DNA of 64,000 nt from Cohnella cholangitidis (GTDB lineage Bacteria > Bacillota > Bacilli > Paenibacillales > Paenibacillaceae): assembly GCF_014107495.1 (NCBI RefSeq), contig NZ_CP041969.1, positions 992,001 through 1,056,000 on the forward strand, written 5' to 3'. Both the position numbers and the translations under genes were made by a program. Positions 50,734-60,427 of this stretch are shown here, piece by piece. The notes below the pieces were generated by a model, which did no database searches, was not told the DNA's origin, and was given only the letters and a program-made list of their open reading frames with translations. Position 1 is the first letter of the stretch; every line of letters starts with the position of its first letter.

Positions 50734-52428
50734 TTATTTCGACACGGACTTAAACCATTCGTTAACTTCCTGCGTGACTTTATCTCCGCCGTTCGCTTTC
50801 CAGCTAGCGACGAATTCATCGAACGCGTCAACCGGAAGTTTGCCGTAAATGATTTTGTTGAACGTCTCGAGCTCGGACTGGCGAAGCAAATTCCATTTCT
50901 CGATCATCGTAGGCGTTGCGGCGCCCGTAAAGTAGTTTTGTTTGCGAATGTCGATCTGCGACATGACAACCTTCGCCGCATACCAGTTTTCCGGTTTACG
51001 GAACGTTTCTTGTTGCTTCTCGTACGGCGTTTCCGCGGTGCCGCCGTCCGCCAGCTTGACGAGGGACTTCATGTACAGGTCGGGAATGCGCGCAGGACCC
51101 GTGATGTACGGGAACTTGTCGAAGAAGTCCGCTCCGATTTTCTCTTTGTCGTTCGTTGGTTGGCCGTCTATGATATCCCAGTCATACCCTTTGGCAAAGC
51201 CGTATTCGTACGGACTTCCGACGGTCGGATTAGCCAGGTTGTCGAGCAAATAGTTGTAGTATAGGATGATGGCTTCCGGATGTTTCGCGTCTTTGTTGAT
51301 CATGAAGCTGCTGTTGACGCCGGAGTTCTGCCATTTGGTGCCGATCAAACCGTCTGGACCCGCAGGTACCGGATAGGCTTTGTATTTCGCGCCTTTTACG
51401 TTTTTCAGCAAGTCCGGGGCCGGCCAGTCGGGTACCCAGTTCGCGCCCGGTAATACGCCGGCGTTCCCTTTGGTCCAAATCTCGGCCGATTTTCCTTCGT
51501 CCCAAAGAGCGGAGTCCGGGTGAATATATCCTTTTTCCATCCATTCTTGCAGCTTGGCTAGCGCTTGCTTAGCGCCGGGATTAACGGACCCGTATTCGAG
51601 ATTGCCGTTCGCGTCTTTGTTCCACTGTTCCTGAACGGAACCGTAGGCGCCGAACAGCCAGTCCAGACCGCCCATCCAAGTATTCGTGTTGTTCTTTAAC
51701 GAAATCGCGAGCGGGAATACGTCTTTCGCGGCCAATCCGTCCGGATTCTCGTTCTTGAACTTGTCCATGATGTTCTCGAGATCGGCTATCGTCTTCGGTT
51801 GTTGCAGGTTCAGCTTCTCCATCCAATCTTCGCGCAACCACAGAAGCGTGTCGTCGTTATCGGTATATTCCATGATCGGCAGGTTCCACTTCTTGCCGTT
51901 CTTCGTGAAGGGATACCACAATTCGGGGTGCTCGGCCGCGTGGTCTTTCCACACTTTAGTCGCGTACTTGTCGAACAACTCGTCGATCGGCATGAATTGC
52001 TCGGAGTCGATCAATTGATTAGTCAGAACCGGGTCCGTCGGCACTTGAACGAAGTCCGGCAGCTTCTCGCCGGAGGTGAGCGCGAGTTGAAGCTGCTGCC
52101 TGTATTGGTCGGAACCAGCCGGATACCAAGTATCCTTATGTTTAATGCCTAACGTTTCGAGCATCCAACGATCGTGGACGTTGTTGTCCTTCGTCTCTCC
52201 TTTGGTGTACTCCTTCGGCATGATAACGGTGCTGATGTCGATCGGCGGATCGTATTTGCCTTTCTCGAACGCCAGATCCGCTTCGGATTTGCCTGCGGAT
52301 GCCGATGCGCTCGGACTAGTCGAGCCGGTTGCGGCCGCATTGCCGTTGTTCGCGTTGTTGCTGCTGCAGGCCGATACGATTAGCGATACCGCTACGAGCG
52401 GAAGCCATAGCTTGCTGAACTTAGCCAT
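50734..52428 (-). CDS. large sugar-binding lipoprotein, LplA-like
   Basis: 564 residues, longer than ordinary family-1 binding proteins, as is usual for partners of LplB/LplC permeases in Paenibacillus. Signal peptide MAKFSKLWLPLVAVSLIVSACSS with lipobox VSAC and a Ser/Ala-rich linker. Motifs: NNVHDRWMLETLGIKHKDTW, LLWLREDWMEKLNLQQPKTI, GVNSSFMINKDAKHPEAIILYYNYLL. The permeases are encoded divergently at 56114-57955. Preceded by paired direct repeats (52495-52523). Confidence 0.9.
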   Translation of the reverse strand: MAKFSKLWLPLVAVSLIVSACSSNNANNGNAAATGSTSPSASASAGKSEADLAFEKGKYDPPIDISTVIMPKEYTKGETKDNNVHDRWMLETLGIKHKDTWYPAGSDQYRQQLQLALTSGEKLPDFVQVPTDPVLTNQLIDSEQFMPIDELFDKYATKVWKDHAAEHPELWYPFTKNGKKWNLPIMEYTDNDDTLLWLREDWMEKLNLQQPKTIADLENIMDKFKNENPDGLAAKDVFPLAISLKNNTNTWMGGLDWLFGAYGSVQEQWNKDANGNLEYGSVNPGAKQALAKLQEWMEKGYIHPDSALWDEGKSAEIWTKGNAGVLPGANWVPDWPAPDLLKNVKGAKYKAYPVPAGPDGLIGTKWQNSGVNSSFMINKDAKHPEAIILYYNYLLDNLANPTVGSPYEYGFAKGYDWDIIDGQPTNDKEKIGADFFDKFPYITGPARIPDLYMKSLVKLADGGTAETPYEKQQETFRKPENWYAAKVVMSQIDIRKQNYFTGAATPTMIEKWNLLRQSELETFNKIIYGKLPVDAFDEFVASWKANGGDKVTQEVNEWFKSVSK

Positions 52429-52494
52429 TATTTGTTTTCCCCCTACGATGTAAGATTCTCACGAGTTTACTTTACCAACGGGGCTAGGAAGTCA

Positions 52495-52523
52495 TCTATA
52501 GGAGTTTCTTAGTTTCCATAGGA
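52495..52523 (-). promoter_or_regulatory. paired direct repeats upstream of the LplA-like gene
   Basis: On the minus strand TCCTATGGA (52523-52515) and TCCTATAGA (52503-52495) start exactly 20 bp apart, about two helical turns, the usual spacing of AraC-family half-sites. The nearer repeat overlaps the position of a -35 for a possible -10 TAAAGT. Similar repeats with the same spacing are at 55984-56012. Confidence 0.5.
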
Positions 52524-52536
52524 TTCTGTCATGTTG

Positions 52537-54147
52537 TTATTTTCCTTCTCGGTATTCTTGGGGAGTAACCCCGAATTGCCTTTTGAACACTTTGATGAAA
52601 TACGCCGGGTCCAAATAACCGATGTCCGCGCTGATCTCGTATATTTTCCGATCGGTCGTCTTAAGCTTATGGCAAGCGGTCTCCATCCGAAGACGGGACA
52701 CGTACTCGCTTACTCCCTCGCCCGTTTCGATCTTGTACAGCTTCGAGAGATGCGTCGGATGCAGGTTAACGTGATCCGCCAGCGCCCGAAGGGAGACATC
52801 TTGGTGCAAGTTAGCCTGCACGAATTCCTGGATTTTCTTGACGTACACCGAGCGCGTGTCCTTCACCTTGTCGGAAGTTCCTTCTTTCAAGCCGTCCATC
52901 GCGGCGAAAGCCCAACTCCGCAGCTTGCTTATGGAAGAGAATGCTTCCCCGTTCTGCAACGCCTCGATATTGTCGCCGAGCAATCCGGCAAGCGTATATC
53001 CGTTGCGGTGGGCGAAATGTGTGTATGACGACGCGATGATATAGCCGGCTTCCAAGCAGTGCTCCAACGATTCGGACCACCTCTCGTCCAATTCCGCGAA
53101 GATGTCGCGCAGCTTCTCCTCCGCCGTTTCCCAGCGTCCGGCCTCCAACAGGTTGTTCAGCCCGGGCGGAGCGTAAATCGCATCCAACGCGCCTTGCTGC
53201 GACAAGCTATTGTCCAAGTCCGCCGCGCGTATGACGAATTCTCGTTCATCCCCAACGATCTGCCTGAAGTAGGCGAGCGCGTGCCGATATCGGCCGGACA
53301 ATTGATCGGGGAAAACAAATCTTTCCGTCGTGACGATGGAGATAGACCCTTTCAAGAACTGCCTGACTTTCGATTGAAGCTGCATGGCAAGCTTCTCGAG
53401 CAGAACTTCTTTCCCGGAATCCTCAACCTTATCCTTGTATTGCAACAGGAAAGCCAAATAACCGTGCTCTTCCTTAACGCCCCACAGATTCGAAAATTCG
53501 CTGAAAATTTCCTCGGCAATATTGATGACCGCATATTCCAATAATTGTTGTCCGTTGTTGCGGTATTGCCCGAATTCGTCCTCCATTCGGACGAGCAACA
53601 GCGCGCATTCCCCTTCTCGAAAAGGCAAACCGTAGGTATCGAGCTTTCGGTGCCACTCTTCCGCGGACAACCGCTCCCCCCGGAACGCGCTTAACAGCAG
53701 TTGACCGCGCAGCAGCGGCAAGTTTTCCCGCAACGCGTACTGGGTTCGTTCAAAGGAGCTTACGCTTTCCCATTCCGTCTGCAGCTGCTCGACGGCGGAT
53801 TTCACCGCCCCCAGTAGTTCATTGTCCGTCGGCGGTTTAAGCAGATAATCGACCGCTTGATGGCGGAGCGCTTCCTTCGCGTAATCGAAGTCGGAATGAC
53901 CGGACAAGATAATGCACTTGATGTTTGTGTCCCGTTCGCGAATTTTACCGATAAGCTCGATTCCCGTCATCTCGGGCATGAGAACGTCGGAAATCACGAT
54001 GTCGATCGGATGGGTCTCGATAATGCTGAGCGCTTCTTGCGCGGAATACGCTCTATGGACATGATCGATGCCAAGCGTGTGCCAAGGCTTGTTCATGGAC
54101 AGGTTGTCCACCCAGTGGGCTTCGTCGTCAACGATGATCATTTGCAT
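52537..54147 (-). CDS. YesN-type response regulator with AraC DNA-binding domain
   Basis: 536 residues. Receiver with Asp54 in IVISDVLMPEMTG, a long middle region (about 130-420) without a recognised domain, and an AraC domain with VSLRALADHVNLHPTHLSKLY and IGYLDPAYFIKVFKRQFGVTPQEYR. ATG 54147 with AAGGAGAACG upstream; the start overlaps the kinase stop by 20 bp, so translation is coupled. Probable targets are the LplA-like gene and the divergent permease genes. Confidence 0.92.
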   Translation of the reverse strand: MQMIIVDDEAHWVDNLSMNKPWHTLGIDHVHRAYSAQEALSIIETHPIDIVISDVLMPEMTGIELIGKIRERDTNIKCIILSGHSDFDYAKEALRHQAVDYLLKPPTDNELLGAVKSAVEQLQTEWESVSSFERTQYALRENLPLLRGQLLLSAFRGERLSAEEWHRKLDTYGLPFREGECALLLVRMEDEFGQYRNNGQQLLEYAVINIAEEIFSEFSNLWGVKEEHGYLAFLLQYKDKVEDSGKEVLLEKLAMQLQSKVRQFLKGSISIVTTERFVFPDQLSGRYRHALAYFRQIVGDEREFVIRAADLDNSLSQQGALDAIYAPPGLNNLLEAGRWETAEEKLRDIFAELDERWSESLEHCLEAGYIIASSYTHFAHRNGYTLAGLLGDNIEALQNGEAFSSISKLRSWAFAAMDGLKEGTSDKVKDTRSVYVKKIQEFVQANLHQDVSLRALADHVNLHPTHLSKLYKIETGEGVSEYVSRLRMETACHKLKTTDRKIYEISADIGYLDPAYFIKVFKRQFGVTPQEYREGK

Positions 54148-55933
54148 GAGGTCGTTCTCCTTGTTGTATGGAATAAGATCGGCTCTCTTCTTCGGGAATT
54201 TCCCATATGATCTCCGTACGTAATCCTCCAAGCTCGGATTTCACGAACAGGAGGCAAGACCGTTCCCCGAATTGATGGTTGATCCGTTGATGGGTATTCC
54301 AGAAGCCGTAACCCATGTCATCCTGCATCGGCCCCCGAATTTTGCGATTCAGCGCGTCCAACTGCTCTTCGGTCATACCGGGTCCGTCGTCATCGACGTA
54401 TAATTTGCAGAAAGCGCCCGACATCTCGCCCGTAATTCGTATTTCCCCGGAAGAATAGCTCTTCCCTACCCCGTGAATGACGGCGTTCTCTACGACCGGC
54501 TGCAGCATAAGGCGCGGAACTTGCTGCTTCATCATTTCCCCGGGAATATCGATATGATAATGAATTCTGCCGTTGCGAAGCTTCTGGATGTCCAAGTAGT
54601 TGGTAATGAGTTGGACTTCCTCGGCGAGCGACGCCATCGGCCGCTCCATACGCGTAATGTATCGGTAATAGGCGCTCAAATTGTGTCCCATCGAGACGAC
54701 GGCTTCCTCGTCTTTCATTTGCGCCATATTGATCATGTAACCGATGCAATTGTACAGAAAATGAGGATTGATTTGCGCCTGCAATTGCTTCAAGGTCGCT
54801 TCCCTAGCCAACACTTTCTCGTTCAGCACGTTCTCGATCAAGCTTTGTATTTGTCGGGACATATCGTTGAAACGGTAAAACAGGTAAGAAAACTCGTTGT
54901 TGCTGTTGGAATCGAGCCTCACCGAGAAGTCTCCCCGTTGCACGCTTTGCAATCCTCGAATGAGCTTGCGGATCGGACGTTGAACGTTACGGTACATGAG
55001 TACCGACGCGGATATTCCGACTGCGAAGAGCAAAGCCATCGCCAAATAGAACAGATTGCGGCTGAAGGAAATCGGTCCGAGAATTTGATCGAGCGGCACG
55101 ATATCCACCAGATACCATTGGAGATGAGGCGACTTCACGGCGCTGAGCAGGTAGCTCTTATCATCTAATTCGACGACTTCCTGGATCGTATTCCCCAAGC
55201 TTTGCCCGTCCAAATACCGGACAAGCTCATTCGTCAGACGCTCCGAGGCGCTGCGGTTCAGGATCGGCTTATCTCCCTTGTGATAGAACAAAGGATCTCC
55301 TTGTCCGCCTGCCTTATAAGTGTCCAGCATGTTCTGGATATTGTCGTGGTTAAAGCTGGCCTCCACGACCAGATCGCTGCCTCCAAGCACGTCTTGCTGA
55401 ACGAACGAATCCGTATAGAACCAATGAAACGCATTGTGCTGACCGGGTTCCGCCGTTTCTCCGTCGCCGTAAGACCATTTGCCGGTCACGTTTCTTTTCA
55501 AATATTCCGCATCGTACTCCACCTTGTCTTCGGAGTTCGAGATCGCTTCTTTGTTTAGTTGCGAATACACCGTGAATTTGACGGGCCATATGTTCATAAC
55601 CCCCGATTGGAGCCTCATCTTCTCCTGAATGACGTATCTCGTCTGCATCCGGTCGTAACGGTCGTCCCAGATGTTCAACCCGTTGAATTTGCGAACGTTC
55701 GGATCTCTGGAGAAAGTCACGACGAAGTCCATCGTTTGATTGATCCGCGATTCGATCTGGCTCGACAAGAAGGATAGTTGCTTGCTGTTCGAAGCCTGAA
55801 GCTCTTTATTCATGACTTTGGAAGTCACTCCGTTGGAGTAAGTAAACAAAACGATAATCGGAATGAACAAGACAAGGATCAATCCGTTGATTTTCACGAA
55901 CAGGCTAGCCTTGGAACCCTTCCTTTTTTTCAT
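54128..55933 (-). CDS. YesM-type sensor histidine kinase
   Basis: About 601 residues. Membrane segments near 15-35 and 290-315, extracellular sensor between them, HAMP-like linker, acceptor His in LQAQINPHFLYNCIGYMINM, ATPase motif LMLQPVVENAVIHG and GYGFWNTHQRINHQFG. The start is uncertain: ATG 55933 (MKKRKGSKAS) is taken; an ATG at 55957 is also possible. Divergent from the LplB-like permease gene. Confidence 0.9.
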   Translation of the reverse strand: MKKRKGSKASLFVKINGLILVLFIPIIVLFTYSNGVTSKVMNKELQASNSKQLSFLSSQIESRINQTMDFVVTFSRDPNVRKFNGLNIWDDRYDRMQTRYVIQEKMRLQSGVMNIWPVKFTVYSQLNKEAISNSEDKVEYDAEYLKRNVTGKWSYGDGETAEPGQHNAFHWFYTDSFVQQDVLGGSDLVVEASFNHDNIQNMLDTYKAGGQGDPLFYHKGDKPILNRSASERLTNELVRYLDGQSLGNTIQEVVELDDKSYLLSAVKSPHLQWYLVDIVPLDQILGPISFSRNLFYLAMALLFAVGISASVLMYRNVQRPIRKLIRGLQSVQRGDFSVRLDSNSNNEFSYLFYRFNDMSRQIQSLIENVLNEKVLAREATLKQLQAQINPHFLYNCIGYMINMAQMKDEEAVVSMGHNLSAYYRYITRMERPMASLAEEVQLITNYLDIQKLRNGRIHYHIDIPGEMMKQQVPRLMLQPVVENAVIHGVGKSYSSGEIRITGEMSGAFCKLYVDDDGPGMTEEQLDALNRKIRGPMQDDMGYGFWNTHQRINHQFGERSCLLFVKSELGGLRTEIIWEIPEEESRSYSIQQGERPHANDHR

Positions 55934-55983
55934 CAAACCCAAACCTTTTATCCGCATCCTTAATCCGCCCCCACGAACAAGAT

Positions 55984-56012
55984 CCCTAACAAAACCCTAT
56001 CGATCCTAACAA
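55984..56012 (+). promoter_or_regulatory. paired direct repeats between kinase and permease genes
   Basis: CCCTAACAA (55984-55992) and TCCTAACAA (56004-56012) start 20 bp apart. With the repeats at 52495-52523 they fit a loose consensus YCCTAWNRA. Candidate binding site of the module's response regulator, able to serve either or both divergent genes. Confidence 0.45.
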
Positions 56013-56113
56013 TGTCATATAGTTCGATGATCATACGCGTTGTTACTATATATATCAAGGTATCAAGGCTTCACCTTATAAACAATTGAGATTTTATGGA
56101 ACGGGAGAGTGCT

Positions 56114-57067
56114 ATGGAAGAAAATACACTGCGTAAAGCCGACTTCAAAGCCGTCCGGAAATCCGAAAAGAGAAAAGGCTACAAGATTCCGTGGACTTTG
56201 CACTTGATGGTGCTGCCTGCCGTCCTGCTCGTTTTCGTTTTTTCCTACTTGCCCATGTCGGGTTTCGTGATGGCGTTTCAGGATTATAAAGCCGCGCTTG
56301 GAATTACCGGCTCTCCATGGGTCGGTTTGAAACATTTTCGATTTATGTTCGAGAATGATTACTTCGTCAAAATCATTGGGAATACGGTGTTGTTCGCATG
56401 CTCCAAAGTTTTGCTGAACTTGATCATCCCTTTTACTTTCGCCTTGTTGCTGAACGAGGTCAGGCATATGGGTTACAAGCGATCCATTCAGACGCTCGTC
56501 TATTTGCCCCACTTTCTGTCATGGGTTATCCTCTCGGGCATCCTGATCGACTTGCTTTCCCAAACCGGCATCGTCAACCAATTCCTGACGTTCCTGTTCG
56601 ATCTTAAAAAACCGATTTTCTTCTTGGGCGACGGAACTTGGTTCCGGCTCACGATTATTTTCAGCGACGTCTGGAAGGAATTCGGATTTAATACGATCAT
56701 CTTCCTTGCCGCATTGGCCGGAATAAACCCTTCGTTATACGAGGCAGCCGAAGTCGACGGAGCAGGCCGGTTCAAGCAAACGATGTCGATTACGATTCCG
56801 TCGCTCGTGCCGATTCTAATCGTCGTCGCGACGCTAGCCTTGGGCAACGTCATGAACGCGAACTTCGACCAAGTATTCAACTTGTACAGCCCGATGATCT
56901 ACCAACAAGGCGATATCATCGACACGTTCGTCTACCGGGAAGGCTTGCTGAGCGGCCAATTCAGTTTCGCGACGGCGGTCAGCCTCTTCAAATCGATGAT
57001 CAGCCTGATTCTAATCATCATCTCGTACCGACTTGCGTTCAAATTCGCCGGATATAGAATCTTCTAG
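56114..57067 (+). CDS. ABC transporter permease, LplB family
   Basis: 317 residues with six membrane segments; WTLHLMVLPAVLLVFVFSYLPMSGFVMAFQDYK is the characteristic LplB start and SLYEAAEVDGAGRFKQTMSITIP the EAA loop. The ATG at 56114 has GGGAGAG 4-6 bases upstream; the one at 56096 has none. It pairs with the next gene and the LplA-like binding protein. Family substrates are complex plant oligosaccharides; the exact one is unknown. Confidence 0.92.
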   Translation: MEENTLRKADFKAVRKSEKRKGYKIPWTLHLMVLPAVLLVFVFSYLPMSGFVMAFQDYKAALGITGSPWVGLKHFRFMFENDYFVKIIGNTVLFACSKVLLNLIIPFTFALLLNEVRHMGYKRSIQTLVYLPHFLSWVILSGILIDLLSQTGIVNQFLTFLFDLKKPIFFLGDGTWFRLTIIFSDVWKEFGFNTIIFLAALAGINPSLYEAAEVDGAGRFKQTMSITIPSLVPILIVVATLALGNVMNANFDQVFNLYSPMIYQQGDIIDTFVYREGLLSGQFSFATAVSLFKSMISLILIIISYRLAFKFAGYRIF

Positions 57068-57082
57068 GAAGGATGTCATCGC

Positions 57083-57955
57083 ATGTACCATAAAACGTTG
57101 CCTTACCGAATATTCAGCGTGTTTAACTATGCGCTGCTCGGGATCATCGCGATCGTTTGTCTGCTCCCGTTGTTCCACTTGCTGATGGTGTCCTTGAGCT
57201 CGACCGCTCCGGCCAACGCCGGACTCGTGTCGTTCTGGCCGGTCGGCTTCACGTTCGAAGCTTACGCGAGAACGTTCGAGAACGAACACTTCTTAACTTC
57301 TCTAGTCGTTTCCTTAAAAAGGACCATTCTCGGTACGGCGCTCGCTCTAGCCGTAAACGCCGCCGCCGCGTACGCGCTCTCCAAGGATACCCGCGTGTTC
57401 CGCGCCAGAAACGTTTACCTGTGGTATTTCGTCGTCACGATGCTCTTTACCGGCGGTCTTATTCCAAGCTACATCCTCATCTTGAAGCTCGGCTTATTGA
57501 ATAATCTGTTGGCTTTGATCCTTCCGGGATTGGTCACGGTGTACAACGTCATCCTGCTCCTGAACTTCTTCCGCACCGTGCCGAAAGAACTGGAAGAAGC
57601 CGCGTTCATGGACGGAGCCGGGCATCTTCGCAGCTTTTTCTCGATCTATTTGCCGATCTCGTTGCCGGCGATAGCGACGATTGCTTTATTCACGATGGTC
57701 GGCCACTGGAACGCCTACTTCGACGGCTTGATCTACATGAAGCAGGCCGAGAAACTTCCGCTGGCCAGCTTCATGCAAACCATTATCGTAGCCAACGATA
57801 TGACCGGTTTCGATGTATCCGTCGTCGTCAACAAGTCTCAGCGGACGATCAAGGCTGCCCAGATCTTCATAGGCGCGCTGCCGATTCTGATCGTCTATCC
57901 GTTCCTGCAGCGCTTCTTCGTTAAAGGAGTCGTCATTGGCGCCGTTAAGGAATAG
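57083..57955 (+). CDS. carbohydrate ABC transporter permease, LplC family
   Basis: 290 residues, six membrane segments, LYPF-type end (LPILIVYPFLQRFFVKGVVIGAVKE) and EAA loop ELEEAAFMDGAGHLRSFFSIYLPI. It begins 15 bp after the LplB-like gene with AAGGATG upstream and is followed by a strong terminator. Confidence 0.93.
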   Translation: MYHKTLPYRIFSVFNYALLGIIAIVCLLPLFHLLMVSLSSTAPANAGLVSFWPVGFTFEAYARTFENEHFLTSLVVSLKRTILGTALALAVNAAAAYALSKDTRVFRARNVYLWYFVVTMLFTGGLIPSYILILKLGLLNNLLALILPGLVTVYNVILLLNFFRTVPKELEEAAFMDGAGHLRSFFSIYLPISLPAIATIALFTMVGHWNAYFDGLIYMKQAEKLPLASFMQTIIVANDMTGFDVSVVVNKSQRTIKAAQIFIGALPILIVYPFLQRFFVKGVVIGAVKE

Positions 57956-57964
57956 TGGGTTGTC

Positions 57965-58010
57965 GAGCGCGGCCGGTTACGCAATCGCGTGCCTGCCGCG
58001 CTCTTTTTTT
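57965..58010 (+). terminator. terminator of the permease operon
   Basis: GAGCGCGGC (57965-57973) pairs with GCCGCGCTC (57995-58003), followed by seven T. Confidence 0.88.
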
Positions 58011-58056
58011 ATTTGCTCAGCTTTACACCTCGTACGCCTGTCGCTTAAAAAACGGA

Positions 58057-60255
58057 TTATTTCACCAGCTTGAACGGAAGCGCGGCATTTGTCTTGCTAT
58101 TCGGACCGACATAGGCGACGAACGCACCGGCATCGCTGTCATGCGTAAGATCCGAGTGATAATATCGCAGTTGCTTCTCGCTTAACGTGAATTGGATCTC
58201 GCGGCTCTCTCCCGGCCGAAGCGCGACTTTGCGGAAATCCTTCAATTCCTTGACCGGCCGCACGACTTCCCCCGACATGTCGCGCACGTACATCTGCACC
58301 GTTTCTACTCCGGCCCTGCTTCCCTTGTTCGTCAGCGTGACCGATACTCGCAGTTGCTCGTCCTTCGTTATGACCTCGGACGAAAGCGCGGCATCGCCGT
58401 ATTCGAATTCGGAATAGCCGAGACCGAATCCGAAAGGAAGCAACGGTTCGTTCGGAATGTCCAAATACTGGGACACGTAACGAACTTGAGCGTCGGGGGC
58501 TCCTTGCGGGCGTCCCGTGTTATACGCGTTATAGTAAACGGGAACTTGCCCTACGCTATAAGGGAAGGACATCGTGAGCCTGCCTTCCGGGTTAGCGTCG
58601 CCGAACAGCAAATCCGCGATCGCGTTGCCCGCTTCGGAGCCCGGATACCAAGCTTCGAGTACGGCATCGGCTTCTTCGTATACCCCATGCAAATCCAGCG
58701 GACGTCCATTGAACAAGACGACGACGATCGGTTTGCCGAGCGACTTGATCTTGCGAACCAATTCCAATTGTATCTCCGGCAGACGAATGTCCGCCCGGCA
58801 GCCCGCTTCCCCGCTCATATCCGAGTGTTCGCCCAGCGCAAGAACGATCGTCTCGGCAGCTTGAGCCGCCGCCAGCGCCTCCTGCCATTGCTCCTCCGTC
58901 GCCGTTTCGATTCCGCAGCCGTCAGCGACCGTCAGCGATCCGGACATTTTGCTTCTCAATCCGGCGTCTAGCTTGACGGCATCGTCTTTGGAGCCTGTCC
59001 ATGACCATGGCCCGAGCACGTCGCCGTTTCTCGCGAACGGACCGATCAAAGCGATCGACCGATCGCCCTTAAGTGGAAGCGCTCCTTCGTTCTTCAACAA
59101 CACGCAGGATTTAACCGCAAGCTCCCGCGCGGTCTCGCGGTGTTCTTCGCAGAACACGATGTCCTTCTCGCGCTCCGGATCGGCTGCCCGGTAGGGGTTG
59201 TCGAACAGCCCCAGCTTTTGTTTCAAGGTTAATATCCGCAGCACCGCTTCGTCGATCAGCGCGACGTCTACTTCCTTGGCGTCCACGAGCTCGGACAGGT
59301 GCTTGACGTAGCAGGAAGTCATCATTTCGATGTCTACTCCCGCTTTGATCGCCTTGGCCGCCGCTTCCGATTCGTCCGCCGCGATACCGTGCGCGATCAA
59401 CTCCTTCACCGCTCCCCAGTCGGAGATAATGATCCCGTCGAAGCCCCATTCCTCTCTCAGCAGCTTTCGCATGAGCTTCGAATTGCCCGTCGCCGGAATG
59501 CCGTCCACCGTGTTAAAAGAAGTCATCACCATTTCGCAGCCTTCGTCTAACGCGGCTTTATATGCCGGCAAGTAAAATTCGCGCATCTGGCGGTCCGACA
59601 AATCGACCGTATTATAATCCCGGCCGGCTTCTGCCGCGCCGTAAGCCGCGAAATGCTTCACGCACGCCGCCACCCTGTCCGTATCGCCCGACAGATCCGT
59701 TCCTTGGAATCCTCTGACGAATGCCCGCGCGAATTCCGAGTTCAGATAAGGATCTTCACCCGTCGATTCCACGACTCGGCCCCATCGCGGATCGCGAACG
59801 AGATCCGCCATCGGCGCATAAGTAACGTGAACGCCGGATACGGACGCTTCCTTGGCGGCGATCTCCGCGCTCTTCTCCGCGAGCTCCATATCCCAAGAGC
59901 AACCGATAGCGAGCGGTACGGGGAAAATCGTTTTGAAGCCGTGTACGATATCCGCCATCATCAGCAACGGAATGCCTAGGCGGTTGTTGTTCAGATGCGC
60001 GCGCTGCACGTTAATCGTTTCCGATGCTCCAGCCATGCCGAGGACGGACCCGGAGTTGTGGACGGTTTCTTCCGTAATGCCGAGCGAAGCCATCGGCCCC
60101 GTAATCAGACCGTCTCCATCCGCCCCCTCGTAGAACGGCACGGCCAATTGAATAAGCTGGGCTATCTTTTCGTCGAGCGTCATTTGATCCAGAAGGTTTT
60201 TCAAGTTTCGATGTTTAACCGCATCGGCCGGTGATAGATGATTCGAATCGGACAT
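58057..60255 (-). CDS. GH3 family beta-glucosidase
   Basis: 732 residues, no signal peptide, thus cytoplasmic. Domains: GH3 N-terminal barrel with DPRWGRVVESTGEDPYL, KHFAAYG (200-206) and nucleophile Asp279 in GIIISDWGAVKEL; the alpha/beta sandwich domain with VVVLFNGRPLDL and LEAWYPGSEAGNAIADLLFG; the fibronectin-like C-terminal domain. BglX-like length. The start at 60255 (MSDSNHLS) is chosen because the upstream frame runs through the promoter. It cleaves terminal beta-glucosides (or beta-xylosides) from imported oligosaccharides; controlled by the divergent LacI gene. Confidence 0.92.
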   Translation of the reverse strand: MSDSNHLSPADAVKHRNLKNLLDQMTLDEKIAQLIQLAVPFYEGADGDGLITGPMASLGITEETVHNSGSVLGMAGASETINVQRAHLNNNRLGIPLLMMADIVHGFKTIFPVPLAIGCSWDMELAEKSAEIAAKEASVSGVHVTYAPMADLVRDPRWGRVVESTGEDPYLNSEFARAFVRGFQGTDLSGDTDRVAACVKHFAAYGAAEAGRDYNTVDLSDRQMREFYLPAYKAALDEGCEMVMTSFNTVDGIPATGNSKLMRKLLREEWGFDGIIISDWGAVKELIAHGIAADESEAAAKAIKAGVDIEMMTSCYVKHLSELVDAKEVDVALIDEAVLRILTLKQKLGLFDNPYRAADPEREKDIVFCEEHRETARELAVKSCVLLKNEGALPLKGDRSIALIGPFARNGDVLGPWSWTGSKDDAVKLDAGLRSKMSGSLTVADGCGIETATEEQWQEALAAAQAAETIVLALGEHSDMSGEAGCRADIRLPEIQLELVRKIKSLGKPIVVVLFNGRPLDLHGVYEEADAVLEAWYPGSEAGNAIADLLFGDANPEGRLTMSFPYSVGQVPVYYNAYNTGRPQGAPDAQVRYVSQYLDIPNEPLLPFGFGLGYSEFEYGDAALSSEVITKDEQLRVSVTLTNKGSRAGVETVQMYVRDMSGEVVRPVKELKDFRKVALRPGESREIQFTLSEKQLRYYHSDLTHDSDAGAFVAYVGPNSKTNAALPFKLVK

Positions 60256-60296
60256 GATCTTTAGCAGCCCCTCTAGTTGGTTGATAAAATTTGCAA

Positions 60297-60310
60297 TCGA
60301 AACGTTTCGA
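60297..60310. promoter_or_regulatory. LacI-type operator, GH3 side
   Basis: Perfect palindrome TCGAAACGTTTCGA in the 5' untranslated region of the GH3 gene, 15 bp after its -10. The same 12-bp core is found at 60429-60440. Confidence 0.82.
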
Positions 60311-60324
60311 TCGACTTCAAATTG

Positions 60325-60354
60325 ATTATAAATCCGTTTTTTTAGCGCTGTCAA
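60325..60354 (-). promoter_or_regulatory. consensus sigma-A promoter of the GH3 gene
   Basis: On the minus strand a perfect -35 TTGACA (60354-60349) and a perfect -10 TATAAT (60330-60325) with an 18-bp spacer. Strong unregulated strength implies that repression at the downstream operator is the control. Confidence 0.88.
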
Positions 60355-60392
60355 ACTTATATTTTATGTACATTTAGTCTCACTATTAACTC

Positions 60393-60422
60393 TTGAAAGA
60401 AGATCGCCCTTTAGGTTATAGT
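60393..60422 (+). promoter_or_regulatory. promoter of the LacI-type regulator gene
   Basis: TTGAAA (60393-60398), 18 bp, TATAGT (60417-60422). The operator core starts 6 bp downstream, which points to autorepression. Confidence 0.72.
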
Positions 60423-60427
60423 TATTA

